From a virus: a stretch of 30,983 nucleotides of DNA. The position numbers and the translations under genes are program-made. Positions 6,029-11,906 of this stretch are shown here, piece after piece. The notes beneath the pieces are model-generated. The model ran no database searches. It saw nothing but the letters and a program-made list of their open reading frames with translations, and was not told the DNA's origin. The stretch covers positions 1 through 30,983 of IMG/VR virus record IMGVR_UViG_3300032093_006517, one strand, 5' to 3'. Position 1 is the stretch's first letter, and every line of letters starts with the position of its first letter.

Positions 6029-6045
6029 GTTTTCTTTTCTATTTT
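6007..6045 (+). terminator. possible terminator overlapping the gene end
   Basis: TGCCCT (6007-6012) and AGGGCA (6016-6021) form a 6-bp hairpin with a 3-base loop at the very end of the coding sequence. A T-rich stretch starts only at about 6030. The gap weakens the case. Confidence 0.35.
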
Positions 6046-6066
6046 CCGCCGAACTTTAAAGCATGA

Positions 6067-6072
6067 TATAAT
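6067..6072 (+). promoter_or_regulatory. -10 box six bases before ATG 6079
   Basis: TATAAT at 6067-6072, six bases, ATG. The -35 region is weak. Confidence 0.55.
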
Positions 6073-6078
6073 CTAGAT

Positions 6079-6204
6079 ATGGAAAAATCAAAGTGTCATT
6101 TTTGCGACAATGAAGCACAGTATTACGATGTTGTGCTAAAAAACGCCGAATACATTGTGGGCGATGTTTGCCTCGATCATCTTTCCGTCGAATTTGTATC
6201 CTAG
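6079..6204 (+). CDS. mini zinc-finger protein
   Basis: 41 residues with CHFC at 6-9 and CLDHL at 31-35, a CxxC...CxxH zinc-binding pattern with Tyr and Val strands between. Leaderless by the -10 spacing. It resembles many small actinophage zinc proteins; the role is unknown. Confidence 0.55.
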   Translation: MEKSKCHFCDNEAQYYDVVLKNAEYIVGDVCLDHLSVEFVS

Positions 6205-6216
6205 TAAAGGGAGAAA

Positions 6217-6447
6217 ATGAATAAAAGAATACTGAAAGATGGATCGCAAGTTGATTCATATGATAAGCCTATTGATTTAATTATTCACACAAAGGCTCCA
6301 GCCAAATGGAAACTGATAGACCTTGAAACAGGACAAGAATATCTAGGCTCAGAAATCCCTCATGGGACATTTGCCGAAGTATTAAGAAACAAAGTTTTAA
6401 ATGGCACAATTGGCTCTTGGTTTAAGACCAAGGGTAGAGATAATTGA
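6217..6447 (+). CDS. hypothetical protein, beta-rich
   Basis: 76 residues with an AAAGGGAG site a few bases upstream. The middle (KWKLIDLETGQEYLGSEIP) looks like a short beta-barrel or SH3-like strand pattern, but no family is certain. Its TGA stop (6445-6447) lies inside the -35 of the next promoter. Confidence 0.6.
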   Translation: MNKRILKDGSQVDSYDKPIDLIIHTKAPAKWKLIDLETGQEYLGSEIPHGTFAEVLRNKVLNGTIGSWFKTKGRDN

Positions 6448-6472
6448 CAAACCAATCACAGTAAGGTATACT
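6444..6472 (+). promoter_or_regulatory. leaderless promoter with embedded stop codon
   Basis: TTGACA (6444-6449), 17-bp spacer, TATACT (6467-6472), six bases, ATG 6479. The preceding gene's TGA is inside the -35. Confidence 0.8.
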
Positions 6473-6478
6473 TGAAAT

Positions 6479-6727
6479 ATGGAAGAACTAATATATACAT
6501 ACGGCTCATGGGTGTTGGCTGTTATAGGCGTAGCAGGCATATACTTTGTTGGTCGCAAAGATAAGTGGGGATGGAATGTATTGCTTTTTAATGAGGCACT
6601 ATGGATTACCTATGCCATTATTACTAAACAATATGGTTTTATCGTTTCTGCACTCGCATACGCAGCAGTATATGTTAAGTCTTATATCCATTGGTCAAAA
6701 GAACCAGTCAACGAATTACCATTATAG
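6479..6727 (+). CDS. small multi-pass membrane protein
   Basis: 82 residues with about three hydrophobic segments (residues 8-25, 33-48 and 53-67) and a charged KDKWGW turn after the first helix. The overall look is of a small inner-membrane protein; the family is not recognised. It starts at a perfect leaderless promoter. Confidence 0.65.
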   Translation: MEELIYTYGSWVLAVIGVAGIYFVGRKDKWGWNVLLFNEALWITYAIITKQYGFIVSALAYAAVYVKSYIHWSKEPVNELPL

Positions 6728-6737
6728 GAGATAGTAT

Positions 6738-6827
6738 ATGATAAGCGTATTCTTTTTAGTCCCTGCATTTATTGCTGGATATGTTGCGTGTTATTTTGTA
6801 ATGACATACAAAGTAGATCAAAACTAA
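6738..6827 (+). CDS. 29-residue membrane peptide
   Basis: AGGAG at 6726-6730 lies seven bases before ATG. Residues 3-22 form one hydrophobic helix (VFFLVPAFIAGYVACYF), followed by a short polar tail. It is coupled behind the 6479 membrane protein. Confidence 0.5.
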   Translation: MISVFFLVPAFIAGYVACYFVMTYKVDQN

Positions 6828-6829
6828 TT

Positions 6830-6934
6830 ATGAGTAGATTAGTTGTTTGCCCAGTATGTAAAAAAGAGTGGGAACTTAGGTGGGGTATCATGGCAAATGA
6901 GTCCTTGTCTAGGCACAGTAAAGAGCACAAGTGA
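6830..6934 (+). CDS. mini C2H2-like zinc finger
   Basis: 34 residues with CPVC at 7-10 and HSKEH at 29-33, a C2H2-like finger. Its TGA overlaps the GTG of the next gene (GTGA). No strong ribosome site is seen. Confidence 0.5.
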   Translation: MSRLVVCPVCKKEWELRWGIMANESLSRHSKEHK

Positions 6935-7380
6935 AACCATTAGCACATATTTATGATGTAGATGGCACTCTTGCCAATGTAGATCCGTTCTTGCATCATG
7001 TTCGTGGTGGTAATAAAGATTACGATGCATTTCACTATTCTTCTATTGATGCCCTGCCAAATACTGAGGTTGTAGAAATGTTAAACAATTCTTACAGCGA
7101 TAAATATTCTGTAATTATTGTTACATCAAGAAAAGAAAAGTATCGTGGAATAACATCTTTATGGTTACATAAAAACAATATAAGAAGTCATGCACTATTC
7201 ATGAGAGCAGACGACGACAACAGGCCTGATTATGAAGTTAAAAAAGATATCTTAAATAAGATAAACGAACTATGGGAAGTAACCCATGCAGTTGACGATA
7301 ACCCACATGTAATAAAACTTTGGGAAGAAAATAATATCCCTACTACAAAAATAGGCACATGGGATGGAGATCGTAGTTGA
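6931..7380 (+). CDS. HAD-family phosphatase, PseT 3'-phosphatase-like
   Basis: 149 residues from a GTG start. Motif I is DVDGTLA with D9 and D11; motif II is the VTSRKEKYR segment; the end carries HAVDDNPHVIKLW, the motif III and IV acidic pair. The combination with DNRPDYEVKKDIL resembles the C-terminal phosphatase domain of T4-type polynucleotide kinase, without a kinase domain. A role in end-healing of nucleic acids is possible; a nucleotide phosphatase is the alternative. Confidence 0.75.
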   Translation: MKPLAHIYDVDGTLANVDPFLHHVRGGNKDYDAFHYSSIDALPNTEVVEMLNNSYSDKYSVIIVTSRKEKYRGITSLWLHKNNIRSHALFMRADDDNRPDYEVKKDILNKINELWEVTHAVDDNPHVIKLWEENNIPTTKIGTWDGDRS

Positions 7381-7405
7381 CCTTAATGGTTTGCTATGAT
7401 ATGAT
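7377..7405 (+). promoter_or_regulatory. leaderless promoter with embedded stop codon
   Basis: TTGACC (7377-7382), 17-bp spacer, TATGAT (7400-7405), six bases, ATG 7412. The TGA of the phosphatase gene (7378-7380) is inside the -35. Confidence 0.75.
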
Positions 7406-7411
7406 TAGTAT

Positions 7412-7582
7412 ATGAAAAAGACTAATAATAAAGTGTCACAACATAAAGCAAAGCGTTATGCTAAAAACAAGAAAAGGCTTAAAGATAAGCCATATCTTTC
7501 TAAGTTTGAACGCCAACAAATTGCAAAAAGAACAGAGATATTGGGCGCATCGTTGCAAAGTATGACAGCCAATGTTAGATAA
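7412..7582 (+). CDS. 56-residue lysine-rich basic protein
   Basis: Residues 1-40 hold about fifteen Lys and Arg and few acidic residues, so nucleic-acid or ribosome binding is likely. It starts at a leaderless promoter and overlaps the next gene by 11 bases. No named family is recognised. Confidence 0.6.
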   Translation: MKKTNNKVSQHKAKRYAKNKKRLKDKPYLSKFERQQIAKRTEILGASLQSMTANVR

Positions 7583-7835
7583 TATAATTAGAATAATATT
7601 TTCTTGGGAAAAACTTCGTCTTGCAATTTTTTCTGAAGTAGATTGGCATAATTCAATTACTAGAACATTGAACGATCCAGATTCTATGAAGACCGCTTCT
7701 GCTTTTTGGTGTGAAGAAGATGGTTGGCGTGGTTGGGGAATTAAAGATGATGGATCGTATTATTTCCATGATATTCCAGAAAAACACTTAAGCGATATAT
7801 TTGATGCAGTAATTAAAAAAGAAATAGTCTACTAA
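7572..7835 (+). CDS. hypothetical protein
   Basis: 87 residues, aromatic-rich (FWCEEDGWRGWGIKDDGSYYF). It overlaps the preceding gene by 11 bases and has no clear ribosome site, which fits coupling. A small soluble fold is likely; the function is unknown. Confidence 0.6.
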   Translation: MLDNIIRIIFSWEKLRLAIFSEVDWHNSITRTLNDPDSMKTASAFWCEEDGWRGWGIKDDGSYYFHDIPEKHLSDIFDAVIKKEIVY

Positions 7836-7845
7836 GGAGATAAGT

Positions 7846-8031
7846 ATGTTTTGTACATGTGGCTTTTCAACAATGTATCCACAATGCGTTGGCACACACA
7901 AAGTAGTTAAGGCTGTCAAAGATAAAATTATTGAAGATATAGAAGCAATAGATATTTCTGATGGCAAACTAAATTCACTTGGAATGAAAATGCTTGTAAT
8001 TGAAGCAGTCAAAAAGGCTCAAGGTGTCTAA
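7846..8031 (+). CDS. mini CDGSH-type iron-sulfur protein
   Basis: 61 residues with AAGGAG upstream. The N-terminus reads C3-T-C5-G-F-S-T-M-Y-P-Q-C14-V-G-T-H18. This fits the CDGSH iron-sulfur pattern (CxCxx[ST]xxxPxC[D]G[STA]H) at every position except the usual Asp, here Val15. In that family three Cys and one His hold a [2Fe-2S] cluster. The rest is a short helical tail. If folded, it would be one of the smallest such proteins. Zinc binding is an alternative. Confidence 0.6.
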   Translation: MFCTCGFSTMYPQCVGTHKVVKAVKDKIIEDIEAIDISDGKLNSLGMKMLVIEAVKKAQGV

Positions 8032-8317
8032 CTGGATTTGTCCCTGTAATGGCTGTAAAAAGGCTCAGAAAGTCATTATAGACCAGATTATTGAGGAGTA
8101 TAGGTCTTGTCTTAATATGGTTGAGGCAGACGAAAGATTATACTGTTATACATGGTGGAAGCATGATGATTGTGAAAGGCTAAGGCAGTTATTACATAAG
8201 ATTACGAAAAATGATTTGTATACCTTGCCAGAAATAAGACCAGAGGTGTCTGATGCAATAGATCAAATATTGACAGATCCTAACACTTCTGAGATACTTA
8301 GAAGGTTGAAAGACTAA
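8024..8317 (+). CDS. hypothetical Cys-containing protein
   Basis: 97 residues from GTG 8024, which overlaps the previous stop; an in-frame ATG at 8000 is less likely because it would overlap more. The N-terminus holds CPCNGC, followed by a helical QKVIIDQIIEE. A similar CPCNGC opening followed by a long helix occurs in other small actinophage proteins. The gene also carries the tRNA promoter at 8270-8298, and its TAA directly abuts the tRNA. Confidence 0.6.
   Translation: MSNWICPCNGCKKAQKVIIDQIIEEYRSCLNMVEADERLYCYTWWKHDDCERLRQLLHKITKNDLYTLPEIRPEVSDAIDQILTDPNTSEILRRLKD
8270..8298 (+). promoter_or_regulatory. promoter for the tRNA pair, inside a gene
   Basis: TTGACA (8270-8275), 17-bp spacer, GATACT (8293-8298). 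Initiation near 8305 is 13 bases before the first tRNA. Confidence 0.6.
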
Positions 8318-8394
8318 GGAGCAGTAGCCAAGTTGGTCAAGGCCCCGAACTCATAATTCGGTTATCGTAGGTTCAAGTCCTACCTGCTCTACCA
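8318..8394 (+). tRNA. tRNA with CAU anticodon (elongator Met or Ile2)
   Basis: A 77-nt cloverleaf with acceptor GGAGCAG/CTGCTCT (one G-U), anticodon stem CCGAA/TTCGG around loop CTCATAA, T-arm GTAGG/CCTAC, and an encoded 3' ACCA. The anticodon stem lacks the three G-C pairs of initiators. Whether it is Met or lysidine-modified Ile cannot be told from sequence alone. Confidence 0.92.
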
Positions 8395-8395
8395 T

Positions 8396-8468
8396 GTCTC
8401 CATCGTCTAGTGGCCTAGGACTCTGCCCTTTCACGGCAGCAACACGGATTCGAATTCCGTTGGAGATG
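8396..8468 (+). tRNA. tRNA-Glu (UUC)
   Basis: Acceptor GTCTCCA/TGGAGAT, anticodon stem CTGCC/GGCAG with loop CTTTCAC, T-arm ACGGA/TCCGT. No CCA is encoded. It lies one base after the CAU tRNA. Confidence 0.92.
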
Positions 8469-8475
8469 CTCATGA

Positions 8476-8481
8476 TATAAT
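8476..8481 (+). promoter_or_regulatory. -10 box behind tRNA-Glu
   Basis: TATAAT at 8476-8481 starts seven bases after the tRNA. The leader of about 11 nt carries GGAGG before ATG 8499. Confidence 0.5.
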
Positions 8482-8498
8482 TGTTTTGGAGGTAAACA

Positions 8499-9293
8499 AT
8501 GATAGAAATAGTTCCATTAGAATTTACAAGTATACAAGAAATTAAAGACAATTTTAATTTTTATAAAGATAAGTTTGTAAAAGACTCCGTTATTGTTTTT
8601 AGAAATGCCAACTTAACACATGAAGAGCATGTTGAAATAAATAAGTTTTTTGGAGAAAAAATTGGTTGGTTAAACTTTGAAAGAAACTCTGGAGAAGTTG
8701 ACAACTATGTAGAAGATCATGCCAGAATTGCAGATATTTTAACAACAGGTGGTGACGATATTGTAGTTTTTTGGCATATAGAACATGTTTACTACAAAAA
8801 CCCAATTGTTGCTGCCACTTGGAATATGTTAATTTTTAATACAGACAATAAAAATGGAAAAACTTATTTTGTTGATTCATCAAAATTGTACGAAAAATTA
8901 AGCGATGAATGGAAAAATTTCTTAGATGTTTCTGTTGTTGGCATGGGTAAATTTGATAATGATTTAAAATTTGATGACTATAAGCCAATAGGTTATCATT
9001 GGATAACAAATAAGCCAGTTATAAGACTAAGGTTAGATAAGTTAGATGGTGCCACTAACAAACTTGTTTCTATAAATGGAAAAACCCCTACAGAGCAAGA
9101 GGAAAAAACATTTAAAGATATTTGTAGTTGGTTTAATAATGAAGTTATTACAAACGAAGAGTTAAGAATGGTTCATAAATGGCAAAAAGGAGACCTTGTT
9201 GTTACAGATCTTTTTAGACTTGCTCACGCAGTAACGGGTGGGTTCAATCCAATAGATAGGAAATTTGTTGGAATATGGGGATACAGAGAGTAG
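8499..9293 (+). CDS. TauD/clavaminate-synthase-like Fe(II)/2-oxoglutarate oxygenase
   Basis: 264 residues with a TTGGAGG ribosome site. The metal site reads FWHIEHVYY (His, x, Glu near residues 93-95), with a distal His in RLAHAVTGG (~247) and a 2-oxoglutarate-binding Arg in the following RKFVGIW. The HxE instead of HxD is the pattern of the clavaminate synthase, VioC and AsnO branch, which hydroxylate amino acids and natural products. The substrate is not known. It sits between two tRNA units, followed by an SGNH-like protein and a carbamoyltransferase, so it may belong with those tailoring enzymes. Confidence 0.75.
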   Translation: MIEIVPLEFTSIQEIKDNFNFYKDKFVKDSVIVFRNANLTHEEHVEINKFFGEKIGWLNFERNSGEVDNYVEDHARIADILTTGGDDIVVFWHIEHVYYKNPIVAATWNMLIFNTDNKNGKTYFVDSSKLYEKLSDEWKNFLDVSVVGMGKFDNDLKFDDYKPIGYHWITNKPVIRLRLDKLDGATNKLVSINGKTPTEQEEKTFKDICSWFNNEVITNEELRMVHKWQKGDLVVTDLFRLAHAVTGGFNPIDRKFVGIWGYRE

Positions 9294-9302
9294 CACAACA
9301 AT

Positions 9303-9374
9303 ACCTCTGTAACTCAGCGGAAGAGTAGCGGACTTCTAATCCGTTTGTCGCAGGTTCGATTCCTGCCAGGGGTG
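9303..9374 (+). tRNA. tRNA-Arg (UCU)
   Basis: Acceptor ACCTCTG/CAGGGGT, D-stem ACTC/GAGT, anticodon stem GCGGA/TCCGT with loop CTTCTAA (anticodon TCT), T-arm GCAGG/CCTGC. No CCA is encoded. A -10 box begins two bases after its end. Confidence 0.9.
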
Positions 9375-9375
9375 C

Positions 9376-9381
9376 TATAAT
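9376..9381 (+). promoter_or_regulatory. -10 box six bases before ATG 9388, joined to tRNA-Arg
   Basis: TATAAT at 9376-9381 starts two bases after the tRNA, followed by six bases and ATG. Any -35 contact would fall in the tRNA T-arm (TTCGAT, 9355-9360). Confidence 0.55.
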
Positions 9382-9387
9382 TAGATA

Positions 9388-10302
9388 ATGAGAAGTTTTT
9401 ATAAATTTTTATTTAACAGAAGCCTGTCTCAATCTGCAATGAATAGACCATTTTCTGATCTAAATAAAGTAATATATTCTGATGACGACACAGTAGTAAA
9501 GGTTCCATATTATATAAATGAACATGGATATAGATCTGATTCATTTAACAAGGATAATGAAGTTTTAATTTTAGGCTGTTCTCAAACATATGGGTCTGGA
9601 TTGCCGAACGAGTTTACCTGGTCAGATATTTTTTGTAAAACAATAAATAAAAAATATTCCAGAATAGCATATGCAGGAGATAGCATAAATGGACAGGTCT
9701 ACAAAGCCTTTAATTATTTTAAAGAAATTGGAAATCCAAAAATAGTTTTAGCATTATTTCCATTATATAGATTAGAGTATCCTGCAATTCCAAAAGAGTT
9801 TATTCATCCGCACGGTTCTTTAAATGTTAGTGGAAAATCAAGTGCCGATGAACTAGCATGGGCAGTGCCAGCAATGGCATATTTTAATTACGATATAGCA
9901 CAATTTTCTAAGGCTCCTCATGATCCAGCATATGTAATTCCAAAAGAGTTTACATTATTTTATAATTTTATGTTTATAAAAATGCTAGAACAATATTGTG
10001 AATCAAATAACATTAAATTTATTTGGAGCATCTATGATGAGTTTGATAAAATTAATGAATATTTAGAAGATAATGATAAAGAAGTATTAAAAAATTTTTT
10101 AAGAACATCAGATATTATACAAATATGGGAGTCTAACCTAGAATCAAGAAGATCGCTGCTTGATGAATCAATAGAAAATAAGTTACTAATGTTTGCTGCA
10201 GACTTTAATAAAAAAACAGGAATGGGTCATTGGGGTGTAATGACAAACAGGCAGATAGCAGAAAAATTTTTAAAGCGATATAAGGAGATTTTTAATGATT
10301 AA
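9388..10302 (+). CDS. SGNH-hydrolase-like protein
   Basis: 304 residues. ILGCSQTYGSG near residues 62-72 resembles the nucleophile-Ser block of SGNH/GDSL hydrolases, and a late GHWGVMTNRQIAEKFL carries a candidate catalytic His. Similar proteins in phages lie beside glycan-modifying genes and may add or remove acyl groups. No signal peptide is evident. The start is set by TATAAT plus six bases. The assignment rests on motifs only; the Asp of the triad is not certain. Confidence 0.55.
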   Translation: MRSFYKFLFNRSLSQSAMNRPFSDLNKVIYSDDDTVVKVPYYINEHGYRSDSFNKDNEVLILGCSQTYGSGLPNEFTWSDIFCKTINKKYSRIAYAGDSINGQVYKAFNYFKEIGNPKIVLALFPLYRLEYPAIPKEFIHPHGSLNVSGKSSADELAWAVPAMAYFNYDIAQFSKAPHDPAYVIPKEFTLFYNFMFIKMLEQYCESNNIKFIWSIYDEFDKINEYLEDNDKEVLKNFLRTSDIIQIWESNLESRRSLLDESIENKLLMFAADFNKKTGMGHWGVMTNRQIAEKFLKRYKEIFND

Positions 10303-10381
10303 CAACATCAGATGGTTTTTTTATAAAATTTTTTTATTTTTTAAAAATAGAAAAAAGAAAAAGAAACAATTTATATACTAA
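10295..10381 (+). CDS. 28-residue hydrophobic-basic peptide
   Basis: It starts eight bases before the previous gene ends, with AAGGAG seven bases upstream, and its TAA shares a base with the ATG of the carbamoyltransferase (TAATG). It has an aromatic hydrophobic half (RWFFYKIFLFFK) and a poly-Lys half. It may be a membrane-binding peptide, or mainly a coupling device that brings ribosomes to the next start, which has no ribosome site of its own. Confidence 0.45.
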   Translation: MINNIRWFFYKIFLFFKNRKKKKKQFIY

Positions 10382-11802
10382 TGATTATTCTTGGTATCAA
10401 TGAAACATCACATGATGCATCTATATCTTTAATTAAAGATGGAGAAATTCTTTTTGCAGGACATGCTGAAAGATATAGCAAACAAAAAAATGACTGGTAT
10501 AACAACAGAGATATTTATTTAGATATGCTAAATTATGGCACACCAACACACATAGCGTACTATGAAAAACCACAACTTAAAAGGTCTAGAATATTTTTAA
10601 GAGGTGGAAGTGCAGACTGGAAACCGAATATACCAATGGATCTTCCTATAAAATATTTCAGCCATCACTATTCACACGCTGCTGCAGGATACTATACCAG
10701 CAAGTTTAACGATGCAGTCATAGTTGTTCTTGATGCTATAGGAGAGTACAACACTTCAACTATATGGGTAGGAGAAGGAGAAAAGATTAAACTAAAATAC
10801 AAACAAAACTATCCAGTAAGTTTTGGATTGTTTTATTCTGCATTTACACAATTAATAGGTTTAATGCCAAACCAAGAAGAATATATTATGATGGGCATGG
10901 CTGCGTATGGGGATTGGACAAAGTATTATAGAAAAGTAGATGAATATTTTCCATCATATCATAAACAAAAGTATAATTTTCATAAAGGAATTCATGACTG
11001 GGGGCATGTTGAATCAGAACAAGATAAATTTGATATAGCAGCAGCAGTTCAAATGGTATATCAGCAAAGATTAAACGAGTTTATGCACATGGCTTATTCC
11101 ATAACTGGTAAAACAAACCTTGTGTTTATGGGTGGTTGTGCTCTTAACTCTTCTGCTAACACCTTGCTTTGGAATATATTTAAAGATGTTTGGATTATGC
11201 CTAATCCTGGTGATGCTGGTTCTTCTTTAGGTGCCGCCGCTGCTTTGTACGGTAAGCACATAAACTGGAAAACACCATATCTTGGCTACGATCTTGGTGG
11301 AGATTATCCTGTTCAGAAAATTATCGACGGCATATTAAAAGATGGAATCGTAGCAGTAGCAACAGGTAGAGCAGAATATGGTCCAAGAGCACTTGGCAAT
11401 AGATCTATTCTTGCTGACCCAAGAGATCCAAACATTAAAGACAAAGTTAATTTAATTAAGCAAAGAGAATTGTTTAGACCATTTGCTCCAGTAGTTTTGG
11501 AAGAGTGTGCGTCTAAGTGGTTTGATATGGACTTTAAAAGCCCTTATATGCAGTATACAGTTAAATGTCTTCAGCCAGACAAAATACCCTCTGTTGTTCA
11601 CGCTGACGGCACATCTAGAGTTCAAACAGTCAATAGGGAACAGCATCGTGGTTTATACAGGGTTTTAAATAAATTTTATCTTGAAACTGGTGTGCCAATC
11701 CTATTAAATACTAGCCTAAATATAAAGGGCCAGCCACTCCTAAATGATGAGAATGACATTTTAAAGTGGGAAAAACAATATAACTTTACAATCTGCAGGT
11801 GA
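10381..11802 (+). CDS. NodU/CmcH/TobZ-type O-carbamoyltransferase
   Basis: 473 residues. The N-terminal Kae1-like domain has MIILGINETSHDASIS, the metal motif HHYSHAAAGY (~100-109), VVLDAIGEY and PGDAGSSLG. The C-terminal YrdC-like domain has EYGPRALGNRSILADPRD and FRPFAPVV. These are the conserved elements of O-carbamoyltransferases, which transfer carbamoyl from carbamoyl phosphate via carbamoyl-AMP to sugars or antibiotics (TobZ on tobramycin, NodU on Nod factors). It ends a little after the LLNTSLNIKGQP block, so it is slightly shorter at the C-terminus than typical members. It is coupled to the small peptide gene upstream. Confidence 0.88.
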   Translation: MIILGINETSHDASISLIKDGEILFAGHAERYSKQKNDWYNNRDIYLDMLNYGTPTHIAYYEKPQLKRSRIFLRGGSADWKPNIPMDLPIKYFSHHYSHAAAGYYTSKFNDAVIVVLDAIGEYNTSTIWVGEGEKIKLKYKQNYPVSFGLFYSAFTQLIGLMPNQEEYIMMGMAAYGDWTKYYRKVDEYFPSYHKQKYNFHKGIHDWGHVESEQDKFDIAAAVQMVYQQRLNEFMHMAYSITGKTNLVFMGGCALNSSANTLLWNIFKDVWIMPNPGDAGSSLGAAAALYGKHINWKTPYLGYDLGGDYPVQKIIDGILKDGIVAVATGRAEYGPRALGNRSILADPRDPNIKDKVNLIKQRELFRPFAPVVLEECASKWFDMDFKSPYMQYTVKCLQPDKIPSVVHADGTSRVQTVNREQHRGLYRVLNKFYLETGVPILLNTSLNIKGQPLLNDENDILKWEKQYNFTICR

Positions 11803-11813
11803 GATGCTATAAT
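11785..11813 (+). promoter_or_regulatory. promoter of the katG leader RNA
   Basis: TTTACA (11785-11790), 17-bp spacer, TATAAT (11808-11813), overlapping the end of the carbamoyltransferase gene. A second -10-like TATACT follows at 11814. Initiation near 11821 coincides with the first base of the hairpin. Confidence 0.7.
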
Positions 11814-11820
11814 TATACTA

Positions 11821-11891
11821 AGGTGTAGTTAGCCTATATTTGTCGGGAAACATATATAGCCTATGTTGCAACACTACACCCCCTATTTTTA
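11821..11891 (+). ncRNA. structured leader RNA or attenuator upstream of katG
   Basis: GGTGTAGT (11822-11829) and ACTACACC (11873-11880) form a perfect 8-bp closing stem. Inside, bases 11834-11843 pair with 11850-11859 (nine of ten) around loop CGGGAA. GTTGCAAC (11865-11872), a self-complementary octamer, lies next to the closing stem. AGCCTAT is repeated at 11831 and 11858. The closing stem is followed by CCCCTATTTTT, like an intrinsic terminator, then 15 bases to the katG ATG with only a weak ribosome site. It could be a premature terminator, a riboswitch or a small RNA. Confidence 0.6.
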
Positions 11892-11906
11892 AGAGAAAGA
11901 GAACTC

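Noticed and set aside
8351-8551. Minus-strand frame of 66 codons across the tRNA genes
   Set aside because: It runs antisense through two tRNAs; such frames are a well-known artefact, and it has no ribosome site.
11821-11881. tRNA-like reading of the katG leader (GGTGTAG/CTACACC stem)
   Set aside because: Only about 59 nt with no anticodon arm or proper T-arm; a structured leader fits better.
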